From Candidatus Fermentibacterales bacterium (lineage in GTDB: Bacteria > Fermentibacterota > Fermentibacteria > Fermentibacterales > JAFGKQ01), in contig JAFGKQ010000150.1 of NCBI GenBank assembly GCA_016928495.1, positions 1 to 12,054 of the forward strand: a stretch of 12,054 nucleotides of DNA, written 5' to 3'. Every line of letters starts with the position of its first letter. The stretch's first letter is position 1. Both the position numbers and the translations under genes were made by a program. The notes beneath the pieces were generated by a model. The model was not told where the DNA came from, made no database searches, and was given only the letters and a program-made list of their open reading frames with translations. This document shows, in pieces, positions 1 to 6,627 of this stretch.

Positions 1-1
1 C

Positions 2-220
2 GGCTGGCCCGAGCACGCGCCCTTCGATGCGGTAATCGTGACATGCGCACCGGAGGAGATCCCCGAGGCCCTCGTGGAGCAGCTTGCCGATGGAGGGCGC
101 ATGGTCCTGCCGCTGGGCGGCACGAGCCAGAGGCTGGTGATCCTGCGGAAGGTGGGGGGGGAGATCGAGCTGGAAGAGGACATCCCCGTCATCTTCGTCC
201 CCATGGTCCACGGGGACTGA
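2..220 (+). CDS. pcm: Protein-L-isoaspartate O-methyltransferase, C-terminal part
   Basis: This is the 3' end of a gene that enters from the left edge; 72 codons are visible, ending at TGA 218-220. The enzyme is known to transfer a methyl group from S-adenosylmethionine to isoaspartyl residues in damaged proteins, starting their repair in the cytoplasm. The visible part matches the family's C-terminal half: the stretch APFDAVIVTCAPEEIPEAL, where the family usually has PFDAIIVTAA, followed by EQLADGGRMVLPLGG and the closing strand PVIFVPMVHGD, close to the family ending FVPM..G. The SAM-binding motif I region lies outside the window. The gene converges on the YARHG gene with 16 bases between their stop codons. 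The first ATG/GTG visible inside this stretch is internal to the domain and is not a true start. The assignment rests on recalled family motifs. Confidence 0.88.
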   Translation, partial: GWPEHAPFDAVIVTCAPEEIPEALVEQLADGGRMVLPLGGTSQRLVILRKVGGEIELEEDIPVIFVPMVHGD

Positions 221-236
221 GAGCCGGACCTCGCGG

Positions 237-1265
237 TCAGTATCCGGTCAGCTCCAGGTACCTCTGGACTCCGTCCCTCTCGACTCGGTAGAGGTCGATC
301 ACCAGGGGAAGATCGCGGAACGGCCCCTCGACTACCATCATGTCCATCGCCCTGATATCCCCATAGACCACAGCCCGGGGCCTGAGAGTCTCTCGAGCGC
401 CGGTCAGCGCGAGCACGGCGACTCCCCTGTCCCAGTCGGCCCCCGCACCAATGGGCTCGTAGAGCACCGGACTGCCCGCGGAATCGAAGCGCAGCCTCCA
501 GAGCACGAAGGGGTCGACCATCGACCTCCAGTTCCCGCTGCCGAGCAGCACGGCCTCGACACACACGATGAGGGGGTCCGCCTCGGGGGCCGTGGGGGAC
601 GGGCCCGTCCTGTAGACCCGGTAGACGGTGTCCTGGAGCCCCAGGCCCCACGGAGCCAGGATCTCCTCCGTCACCGCCGCAGCTTCTCTGCAGGCCTCCG
701 GACCCAGCGCCTCGATGTAGGCCAGGATCGAGTCAGACCTCTCGTAGACGGCGTTGCACAAGTCGTCCGGGAGCCTCTGCCATTCCTCGACCCCTGGATG
801 CGGACCGCACATCAGCGGCAGGGGGGCCTGCTCGACGTATGGCCCGGGCAGATCGAGCGATCCGGGCCACCGGTCGTAGCTGATGCCGGAGTAGTAGACC
901 GGGTCCAGGGTGTCGGGGTCGGCCACGGGCCAGCATCCCGCCAGGTCGCGCCCGAGCGTTCTCATCGCCGATCCGGTGACCTCGAGCTGGATCTCCTCCG
1001 AACGGGAGATCTCCCTGGCCGGCTCGTCCCCGCTCCTTGGTCCGGGCTTGCATGGCCGGTACCAGTCCCGCTCCATGAAGAAGCTCCTGACCCAGGGCGT
1101 TCTGAAGGGATAGCCGTGGATGGCGTAGATCTCGTTCCGAAGGACGTAGAGCTCGTAATAGGAGAGCCGGGAGGCGGACTCCTCATCCATGGGCTGCCCG
1201 ACCGGAAGCGAGAGACCGCCAAGCAGAGCCAGAGCCGCGGCCGCGCCGTTCAGGGCAAGCAGCAT
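237..1265 (-). CDS. Exported YARHG-domain protein
   Basis: The product is 342 residues. Residues 4-24 are a hydrophobic Ala/Leu-rich stretch that reads as a signal peptide or single membrane anchor, though it lacks the usual N-terminal positive charge. Residues 34-71 are a YARHG domain: LSYYELYVLRNEIYAIHGYP, then an aromatic- and Arg-rich part ending in DWYRP. The name-giving motif is YAIHG here (residues 47-51), with Ile in place of Arg. This domain is common in exported bacterial proteins and is thought to act extracellularly; its function is unknown. The remaining 270 residues match nothing I recognise and look like a mixed beta-rich domain ending RYLELTGY. The ATG directly follows the TGA of the upstream gene, in the same frame, with GGGGA seven bases before the ATG. 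The two genes are probably translationally coupled, and the pair belongs to one leftward operon. Confidence 0.8.
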   Translation of the reverse strand: MLLALNGAAAALALLGGLSLPVGQPMDEESASRLSYYELYVLRNEIYAIHGYPFRTPWVRSFFMERDWYRPCKPGPRSGDEPAREISRSEEIQLEVTGSAMRTLGRDLAGCWPVADPDTLDPVYYSGISYDRWPGSLDLPGPYVEQAPLPLMCGPHPGVEEWQRLPDDLCNAVYERSDSILAYIEALGPEACREAAAVTEEILAPWGLGLQDTVYRVYRTGPSPTAPEADPLIVCVEAVLLGSGNWRSMVDPFVLWRLRFDSAGSPVLYEPIGAGADWDRGVAVLALTGARETLRPRAVVYGDIRAMDMMVVEGPFRDLPLVIDLYRVERDGVQRYLELTGY

Positions 1266-1796
1266 TCAGCGGTCCCCGCCGTATGGCGTGTCGTCGTCAT
1301 CGTTCCTTCTTCCCGCGAGAAGAGCAATGGCAGGGAAGACCCAGCACAGATGGATGAGCGGGGAAGAGGAGGAGAAGCCCTCGAGCAGGTTCCCGAAGAC
1401 TGCCGGGAACTCGAGGAACCCGCTCGCGGCCTTGTCGTTCGCGTGTCTCGCAATGGCGTTTCCTCCGACAGCGTACAGTCTTGCGATGGCGAGACCACCT
1501 GCCGCGGAGTGGAGGGAGGCTGCCATCCCTCCGACCGCCAGCAGCATGGCGAACGAGCCGCCGCCGAGGCTGACACCTCCCACGGCAAGACCGCCGAGGG
1601 CGATCGTGCCGAAAGAGCAGCCACCGATGGCCACTCCGCCTACCGAGACTCCCCCGGCGGCGAAGAGGATGCCGAAGGCGACATCTCCGACCGCGATCCA
1701 GGCTCTGGCGACACCCCGGGAGGGAGATGCGGCCCGCCCGACCCTGATGTCGATCAGGGGAACGCCCAGTATCCTGGTCTCGCTCGTGTAGCTCAT
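1266..1796 (-). CDS. Gly-Gly pentad-repeat hydrophobic protein
   Basis: The product is 176 residues of unknown function. After an N-terminal part containing GVPLIDIRVGR (residues 11-21), residues 34-43 and then 50-84 form a strikingly regular five-residue repeat of the form hydrophobic-(Ala/Ser)-hydrophobic-Gly-Gly, for example VSVGG, VAIGG, IALGG, LAVGG, VSLGG. Looser copies follow to about residue 115. A further hydrophobic segment, about residues 145-161, precedes a charged tail with four Asp in a row. I recall similar hypothetical proteins in other bacteria with the same RGxARGWIAVGDVAFG-type lead-in, but no function for them. The repeat could fold as a membrane-embedded hairpin bundle or a small beta-solenoid; the sequence does not decide. 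The start at 1796 has GGGGAAG five bases upstream. The gene begins 26 bases after the phosphodiesterase stop and abuts the YARHG gene. Confidence 0.75.
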   Translation of the reverse strand: MSYTSETRILGVPLIDIRVGRAASPSRGVARAWIAVGDVAFGILFAAGGVSVGGVAIGGCSFGTIALGGLAVGGVSLGGGSFAMLLAVGGMAASLHSAAGGLAIARLYAVGGNAIARHANDKAASGFLEFPAVFGNLLEGFSSSSPLIHLCWVFPAIALLAGRRNDDDDTPYGGDR

Positions 1797-1822
1797 ATCT
1801 TCCCCATCGTCGCTTCGAGCTC

Positions 1823-3058
1823 CTAGGCGACTACGAGCGGAACGTACATCTCCGCCTCGCTCAGCCCCGCGTGGTAGCCGACGTGCTGCCAGACGGTGTC
1901 CCCCTCGTGCCTGACCAGCAGGGCCGCGGGCTCCCTGGCTAGCCCGACCATCGTGCCGAGTCGCTGCCTGAGGGGCCCGGGGAAGCAGCCGGGACCCAGC
2001 AGGGACAGTTCCTCGACCTCCTCGGGAGTGAGCAGGCAGAAGGCTCCGCGTGTCCTATCGCAGAAGCCCTTCGCGAACTCATCCTCCCGGCCCTCCAGAA
2101 CGTGGAAGATCGGTACGACCGGCTCGCCGCTCGGCCAGGAGTGAAGCCGGGCGAGAAGCGGATCGTCCGCCGTGAGCATGAACCTCTTTCCGGACGGCAC
2201 CGTCTTGTGGCCGTGATCGGCGGTGACGATGAGCCGCACGCCGTCGCCCAGGCCCTCACAGAGGTCGGAGATCCTGGCATCGATGTCGGTGAGCAGCGCA
2301 GCCACGCTCTCATCGTCCGGACCGACGAGATGAGAGATCGTATCGAGCTGGGGCAGGTAGAGGTAGTGGAAGCGGCCGTCGCGGGCCTCTCTCAGCTCCT
2401 TGGCGGCTAGTGCGAAGGCATCGTCGAGGTCGGAGTAGCCAATCGCAGGGTTGCCCCCGTCGGAGTAGGTGCTGTAGGCGCTCTGGACGATGGTCTCGGG
2501 CTTGATGTTGAGCACGCGCCTCTCCGCGCCTCTCCAGGCGCTCGGACAGGGGAAGACCTCCTCCAGCGGAACGCCCAGTTCGGACAGGTCCCTGCCGGAC
2601 CTTCGCTCCCGGAACGGGAGGGAGATGATGCCGAGCTGCCTCTCCGGCAGATAGGTCCACCAGCCAGGAACGCAGTGCTCACAGGGCCAGACCCCTGTGC
2701 AATAGGTCGTGAGGGCTGCTGCCGTGGTCGAGGGGAAGACGGACTGGAGCCTGGCCCTCGTCCTGGTCCTGAGGAACGAGGTCTCGGGAAGAACGCTCGA
2801 GACCAGGTCGTATCCCATGCCGTCCACCAGCACGAACAGGACCGGCTGCTCGTGGTGAGCCCTCTCGACCATGGACAGGAGCTCGCGGGACCGGGGCGTC
2901 GGGGCAGGCAGGCCCCTGCCCGCGCCCGCCATCTCCAGGGCGGCGCGCACGAGGTCCGTGAAGTTGGGCTTCCGGTGATCCGGGCGGGCGATTCGCCGGG
3001 AAGCGAAAGCCTCCAGGAGCTCCTTCTTCCCCGGAAGGCCACTGGTCTGGATGTCCAT
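1823..3058 (-). CDS. Alkaline-phosphatase-superfamily phosphodiesterase/pyrophosphatase
   Basis: The product is 411 residues, with the fold signature of type I phosphodiesterases/nucleotide pyrophosphatases: metal-dependent hydrolases of phosphate mono- or diesters. Visible metal-site motifs, in order, are VLFVLVDGMGYD (Asp79), SVFPSTTAAALTT with the likely nucleophile among Ser110-Thr112, LDTISH (Asp239, His243), TADHGH (Asp281, His282, His284) and a closing YHAGLS (His396). No signal peptide is visible, so the protein is probably cytoplasmic. The substrate cannot be read from the sequence. An open frame continues 39 codons further upstream to 3175, but ATG 3058 is preferred: GGGGAG lies five bases before it and the extension is Arg-rich and not domain-like. 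It is the first gene of a leftward unit with the pentad-repeat and YARHG genes and is divergent from the PIN gene. Confidence 0.85.
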   Translation of the reverse strand: MDIQTSGLPGKKELLEAFASRRIARPDHRKPNFTDLVRAALEMAGAGRGLPAPTPRSRELLSMVERAHHEQPVLFVLVDGMGYDLVSSVLPETSFLRTRTRARLQSVFPSTTAAALTTYCTGVWPCEHCVPGWWTYLPERQLGIISLPFRERRSGRDLSELGVPLEEVFPCPSAWRGAERRVLNIKPETIVQSAYSTYSDGGNPAIGYSDLDDAFALAAKELREARDGRFHYLYLPQLDTISHLVGPDDESVAALLTDIDARISDLCEGLGDGVRLIVTADHGHKTVPSGKRFMLTADDPLLARLHSWPSGEPVVPIFHVLEGREDEFAKGFCDRTRGAFCLLTPEEVEELSLLGPGCFPGPLRQRLGTMVGLAREPAALLVRHEGDTVWQHVGYHAGLSEAEMYVPLVVA

Positions 3059-3194
3059 GCAGCTCCCCGTCCGTCCATGTCGAGATATGGAGGATAATGC
3101 CTGGGAGGGCCCGCGAAAATGGGGCCGCCGACGGCAAGGGCTGCCAGCCCGTAGCATAGACCCCGTGGTGACCATGGGTTATGGTGAGCAGGAG

Positions 3195-3695
3195 ATGGGC
3201 TCCGGCATGATGACGATAACGCTCGATACGAACGTGCTCTGGGACGTTGTGGACCCCTCGAGGGAGCACCACGGGGAGGCTGCTGCGCTTCTGCGTCTCG
3301 CGGGCGCTGGGAAGCTGGCGATCCAGATCACCTCGGCAGTCGACAGGGATGTCCCGTACGGCAGGTGGAGGAAGCTCATCCTCTCGCTGGGCCTGCTCCC
3401 GACCATGGACAGCGTCGGGGAGGCGCTGCGCATGCCCGCGTCATCGGCCGAGGGCCTCTTCGACATACTGATGCACCTGCTGTTCCCCGGCTGTGACCCC
3501 GACAGCCCCAGGCACGCGGCCAGAGCTTCCGATGCAATCCACCTGATCGCTCACCGCAGGAGCGGCAACCATGCCTTCGTCACCAGGGACAGGGCCATAC
3601 TGGAGAGGCGCCTGAACCTGCTGAGAGACTTCGCCATAAAGGTGTTGAGCCCGGAGGAGGTGCTGGGGGATCTCTGTGGCTGGGACGACGGGTAA
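3195..3695 (+). CDS. PIN-domain protein (putative ribonuclease)
   Basis: The product is 166 residues with PIN-fold hallmarks: TITLDTNVLWD near the N-terminus (Asp11), then SDAIHLIAHRRSG (Asp113) and AFVTRDRAIL (Asp132) near the C-terminus. These acidic residues normally bind Mg or Mn in PIN ribonucleases, many of which are VapC-type toxins. No small antitoxin gene lies next to it: upstream is a divergent phosphodiesterase gene and downstream is a gene-poor stretch. It may therefore be a stand-alone PIN protein rather than half of a toxin-antitoxin pair. The start is uncertain. ATG 3195 has GGTGA seven bases upstream; ATG 3207 or 3210, just before TITLDTN, would also fit. The middle of the domain (residues 60-105) is longer and more hydrophobic than in compact VapC proteins. 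Confidence 0.75.
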   Translation: MGSGMMTITLDTNVLWDVVDPSREHHGEAAALLRLAGAGKLAIQITSAVDRDVPYGRWRKLILSLGLLPTMDSVGEALRMPASSAEGLFDILMHLLFPGCDPDSPRHAARASDAIHLIAHRRSGNHAFVTRDRAILERRLNLLRDFAIKVLSPEEVLGDLCGWDDG

Positions 3696-3740
3696 CGGGG
3701 AGCATCGCTGCCGTGATGTGCCCAGGGCCGCCGCACCGGC

Positions 3741-3890
3741 TGCTGCCTGAGCTACGGCTACGATCTGGACTACGCCCGCGACGCCCTGGAGGCGCTTCTC
3801 GAAGAGGCCAATGAGCACGGCTTCAACTCGGCCCTCTCCTGGACGGAGCATGCTGCGAGCTTCGTGGACATCGGGCCGTTCCAGGCAGCC
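3741..3890 (+). pseudogene. Possible gene relic without a start codon
   Basis: Read in frame from 3741, this segment gives about 50 residues that look like real protein, including YGYDLDYARDALEALLEEA and then HGFNSALSWTEHAASF. The composition is helical, with alternating acidic and hydrophobic residues, unlike the Arg/Pro/Ser-rich shadow frames nearby. No ATG, GTG or TTG lies between the in-frame TGA at 3714 and the protein-like part, and after about 3890 the frame turns into low-quality Arg/Ser-rich sequence. The simplest reading is a decayed internal or C-terminal piece of a lost gene. It shares the reading frame of the upstream PIN gene but is cut off from it by TAA 3693 and TGA 3714. I do not recognise the family. 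Confidence 0.3.
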
Positions 3891-3923
3891 TCTGCTACCC
3901 GGAGAAGAAGTAGCCGGCCCGCT

Positions 3924-3941
3924 GCCGGGGGCACTCCCGGC
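3924..3941. terminator. GC-rich hairpin, possible terminator of the leftward membrane protein gene
   Basis: The arms GCCGGG (3924-3929) and CCCGGC (3936-3941) are perfectly complementary around a six-base loop. On the minus strand the hairpin lies 38 bases past the TAG of the 227-residue membrane protein gene and is followed by a modestly pyrimidine-rich tract, but there is no run of T. Intrinsic termination is therefore only possible. Confidence 0.3.
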
Positions 3942-3979
3942 TGTCAGGGAGCCAGGTCATGCCGCCGGAGAAGGGGCAG

Positions 3980-4663
3980 CTACTCCGAAGTAAATGGTGC
4001 GTGTCCCCATTTATCCAGCATGGAATGGACCATGCTGCCAAGCTCCACGAACTCGTGGTAGGACTCTGCCTTCAGCGTCCTGCCCCTGGCCAGGAGCAGA
4101 GCGCTGCCCGCACCCTCGAGCGTCGAGAACGACCTGCGGTTCTGGATCAGGTAGGCGCGGAGGTCGGCGCCGAAGCGGCTCCTTGTCGCATGCTCCTCGC
4201 CTTTCAGGACGAAGCTCTTCGAGAACTCCTCGTCCTCCGGGAAGTCTATGTCCTGCGCCCCAAGCTTCTCGCCCAGCCAGTCGAGCACTCCCATCTCCCT
4301 TCTGAGACTGAAGGGAGCGATTCCGAGGGACTCATCGAGCACCAGTAGTACCGCCTGGCGCACCGTCGTGCTGCTGCGACCCGTGGATATCGTGTACTGG
4401 TACTCGGAGAGCTGCATCCTCAGGGGTCCGGAGTACCACTTCATCGAGTTCCGGTTCCTGCGGCTGTGGCCCCGCTTGAAGAGGTCGAAGGGAAGGCCGG
4501 AGATTGCCTGATCGTCCACGGGGGCGAACTCGAAGCCGTTCCTCTCGGCGACTTCCCGCCATCGCTTCGTTCGCCTCTTCTGAGACAGGACCGCGAGCGC
4601 TATGATGCCCGCGACGATGGCCAGGGTCACTGCCGCCAAGAGGATTATCTCGTTCTCTTCCAT
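3980..4663 (-). CDS. Membrane-anchored protein of unknown function
   Basis: The product is 227 residues. A short acidic N-terminus leads into one membrane helix (about residues 6-27), followed by the basic stretch QKRRTKR, which predicts a cytoplasmic C-terminal domain. That domain starts WREVAERNGFEFAP, then GLPFDLFKRGHSRRNRN, then a strand-rich part with EYQYTISTGRSSTTVRQAVLL. The layout of a short anchor, an NGF-type motif, LF..G and a tyrosine-rich strand resembles unnamed membrane proteins in many bacteria; no function is known to me. The last eight codons (GHAPFTSE and the TAG) lie within or next to an inverted repeat at 3991-4013, so the native C-terminus may have been replaced or truncated. 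The gene is divergent from the glycoside hydrolase gene, with 77 bases between starts. Confidence 0.7.
   Translation of the reverse strand: MEENEIILLAAVTLAIVAGIIALAVLSQKRRTKRWREVAERNGFEFAPVDDQAISGLPFDLFKRGHSRRNRNSMKWYSGPLRMQLSEYQYTISTGRSSTTVRQAVLLVLDESLGIAPFSLRREMGVLDWLGEKLGAQDIDFPEDEEFSKSFVLKGEEHATRSRFGADLRAYLIQNRRSFSTLEGAGSALLLARGRTLKAESYHEFVELGSMVHSMLDKWGHAPFTSE
3991..4013. repeat. Small inverted repeat at the gene's 3' end, resembling a dispersed mobile repeat
   Basis: The arms TAAATGG (3991-3997) and CCATTTA (4007-4013) are perfect inverted copies around the nine-base loop TGCGTGTCC. On the minus strand the core reads GGGGACACGCACC. I recall this core from dispersed palindromic repeats in several bacterial groups, often linked to IS200-like/REP-associated tyrosine transposases; that link is from memory and was not checked. 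The element is AT-richer than its surroundings and overlaps the coding end of the membrane protein gene. Only one copy is present in this window and no transposase is nearby. Confidence 0.5.
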
Positions 4664-4702
4664 CCTTGCTTCCCCTCGCTCGTGTTATGGTCGAACATGC
4701 TC

Positions 4703-4720
4703 CCTGCGGGCTGCCGCAGG
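4703..4720. promoter_or_regulatory. Perfect palindrome before the glycoside hydrolase gene
   Basis: The arms CCTGCGG (4703-4709) and CCGCAGG (4714-4720) are perfect inverted copies around GCTG. The site lies 20 bases before ATG 4741 and ten bases before the G-rich ribosome binding site at 4731-4738. It could be an operator for a repressor or a leader-RNA hairpin shielding the start region. No clear promoter could be assigned; TATGGT at 4686-4691 is a weak -10 candidate just upstream. Confidence 0.4.
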
Positions 4721-4740
4721 TAGGCGCGAAGGGGGGAAGC

Positions 4741-6627
4741 ATGGATCCTCTTGTCATCTACGCCTCCGGAAAGCCCCTCGCCAGGTGGTGGTGGTTCAGT
4801 GGGCCTCTCGACGAGGCCGAGATCACGTCACAGCTCGAGTGGTTGAAGGGCAACGGCTTCGGCGGCTGTGAGATAGCATGGGTCTATCCGCTTCCGGGAA
4901 GTCCCCGGGGGCCGGCCTGGCTCTCCCCCGGGTGGTCCCGCTACGTGGGGCATGCCAGGCGGGAGTGCTCGAGGCTGGGCCTGGTCTGCGACCTGACGCT
5001 CGGCAGCATGTGGCCCTTCGGGGATGTGGAGACCCCTCCCGAGCTGGCCTCGAAGCTGTACGGCGGGCCGTCGCCGCAGAGGCTGGAGGACGCGTGGGAC
5101 AGCGGCTCCGGGTCGCCTCCGGGGCCGATCATCGATCACCTGAGCGCCGAGGCCCTGGAGTGGTTCCACGCGAGGATGGTCACGGGGCTCGGTACCGCTC
5201 TGGAAGGAGATCCCTGCTCCCTGTTCTGCGACTCGTGGGAGGTGGAGGGGCAGGCTCTCTGGACCCGTGGGTTCGGGGACGGCTTCGAGGACAGGTTCGG
5301 TTACCGCCCTGAGCCCTTCATGGAGTCCCTCGACGAGCATCCCGGGGTCAGGTACGATTACCGCAGGCACTTGGCCGACATGATCCTGCACAACTTCTAC
5401 GAGCCTCTGACACGTCTCTGCAATGCATCGGGCTGCGCCAGCCGGGTCCAGTGCCACGGCTCTCCCACGGACCTCCTCGCCGCCTACGCCCGGGCGGATG
5501 TCCCCGAGAGCGAGTCGCTGCTCTTCGATCCGGCCTTCTCCCGCATCGCCGCTTCGGCGGCAGTGCTCGGGGGCAGGCCGGTGGTGTCCGCGGAGGCCTT
5601 CACCTGCCTCTACGGCTGGGTGCCGAGGAGGCAGGTCCCGCCGTTCCTCGGGGAGGAGAGGCCGGAGGACCTGAAGCTGCTGGCGGACGCCCTGTTCGCG
5701 AACGGCGTCAACCAGATGGTCTGGCACGGCATGCCCTACGATCCTCCGGGTGCGCACAACCGCTTCTACGCCAACGTGCATGTCGGAAGGGAAGGCTCCC
5801 TGTGCTCCCATCTGCCTTGCCTCAACGACTACATGACCTCGGTCAGCCTTGCGATGAGGGAGGGTGAGAGCGTTTCCAGGCTCGCCGTCTACCTGCCGTT
5901 CGAGGATTGCCTTATGGGGGGCGAGCTGCCTGCCGGGCAGAGGAAGCCCAGCGCCAGGTTCCTGTGGGAGATGCAGCACGTGAGGCCCGCCGGGCGGCTC
6001 GCCGGCCACAACCCCATCTGGTTGAGTGCCGGGACGCTGGGGTCCTGCCGGGTGGAGGCAGGGAGGCTGCGTCTGGGAGAAGCAGGCTGTCTCGTCGACT
6101 CCCTGCTGGTGGATGTGGACTGGCTCGAGGCCCGGTCACTCGAGCTGATACACGGCTTCGCCGCTCAGGGCCTGCCGGTCCTGCTGGGCAGGCTGCCGTC
6201 CGAGCCCGGAAGAGCGCGGAGCGCCTCGTACGACGGGACTCTGCGGAGCCTGGCGTCATCAGCCGCTGGTCCCACGGATTTCCCGGCGCCGATCATCGCA
6301 TCGGGAGATGCACCGGGCACGGAGCTGCCGATGCTCTGGTGCAGGGAGAGCGTGGAAGGGGACCTTGTGGCGTTCATGGCGAACCCGGGCGCCATCGGCA
6401 TCGGCTACCCGATGCGGCACGGACAGGCCCTGGAGCTGGCCGGGGGCTGCACCACCATTCCGCTTGTGTTCGACTGGAAGGGCCGGAGGTCGTCCCTCGA
6501 GGTGGCTCTTGCCCCGCTGGAGTCGGCTCTCCTCAGAGTATCGGGATCGGGAGCGATCCGCAGGGAGCCACTCCCCGCTGCCGTCCCGACGGGCGCTCAG
6601 TCGCCCGAAGCGACGGATGGGTCGTAA
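4741..6627 (+). CDS. Glycoside hydrolase, GH106/alpha-L-rhamnosidase-like
   Basis: The product is 628 residues. The N-terminus has the family-like opening RWWWFSGP (residues 15-22), then QLEWLKGNGFGGCEIAWVYP and WLSPGW, a barrel start seen in GH106 and related glycosidases. Candidate catalytic or metal-binding acids are Asp164 and Glu167 in LFCDSWEVEG and Glu285 in VVSAEAFT. Further conserved-looking parts are NGVNQMVWHG (321-330) and FYANVHVG. The C-terminal third (about 460-600) is probably a beta-sandwich or flavodoxin-like accessory part. The enzyme presumably removes terminal rhamnose or a similar sugar from glycans. It has no signal peptide and is shorter than typical exported GH106 enzymes of around 1,000 residues, so it may act in the cytoplasm on imported oligosaccharides. 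The start is set by GGGGGG/GGGAAGC just before ATG 4741. Its end overlaps the convergent zinc-ribbon gene by 31 bases. Confidence 0.78.
   Translation: MDPLVIYASGKPLARWWWFSGPLDEAEITSQLEWLKGNGFGGCEIAWVYPLPGSPRGPAWLSPGWSRYVGHARRECSRLGLVCDLTLGSMWPFGDVETPPELASKLYGGPSPQRLEDAWDSGSGSPPGPIIDHLSAEALEWFHARMVTGLGTALEGDPCSLFCDSWEVEGQALWTRGFGDGFEDRFGYRPEPFMESLDEHPGVRYDYRRHLADMILHNFYEPLTRLCNASGCASRVQCHGSPTDLLAAYARADVPESESLLFDPAFSRIAASAAVLGGRPVVSAEAFTCLYGWVPRRQVPPFLGEERPEDLKLLADALFANGVNQMVWHGMPYDPPGAHNRFYANVHVGREGSLCSHLPCLNDYMTSVSLAMREGESVSRLAVYLPFEDCLMGGELPAGQRKPSARFLWEMQHVRPAGRLAGHNPIWLSAGTLGSCRVEAGRLRLGEAGCLVDSLLVDVDWLEARSLELIHGFAAQGLPVLLGRLPSEPGRARSASYDGTLRSLASSAAGPTDFPAPIIASGDAPGTELPMLWCRESVEGDLVAFMANPGAIGIGYPMRHGQALELAGGCTTIPLVFDWKGRRSSLEVALAPLESALLRVSGSGAIRREPLPAAVPTGAQSPEATDGS

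Larger units (their letters stand above)
3696..3979. other. Gene-poor stretch between PIN gene and membrane protein gene
   Basis: This 284-base stretch has no ORF with a plausible start and a protein-like product. It contains a coding-looking fragment on the plus strand (3741-3890, listed separately), a GC-rich hairpin at 3924-3941, and the flank of a small inverted repeat that begins at 3991. I take it as an area of past insertion or deletion. Confidence 0.5.

Noticed and set aside
798-1826. Long plus-strand open frame opposite the YARHG and pentad-repeat genes
   Set aside because: Its translation is Arg/Gly/Asp-rich with no domain, and the minus-strand frames carry recognisable features. 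It is a high-GC shadow.
3093-3098. GATAAT as a -10 box for the PIN gene
   Set aside because: No acceptable -35 hexamer at proper spacing; a single hexamer is not enough.
3059-3175. 39-residue N-terminal extension of the phosphodiesterase
   Set aside because: ATG 3058 has a good ribosome site; the extension is Arg-rich, without domain character, and lies in the divergent promoter gap.
4828-6009. Long minus-strand open frame opposite the glycoside hydrolase gene
   Set aside because: The product is Pro/Arg/Glu/His-rich without motifs; the plus strand encodes a clear enzyme.
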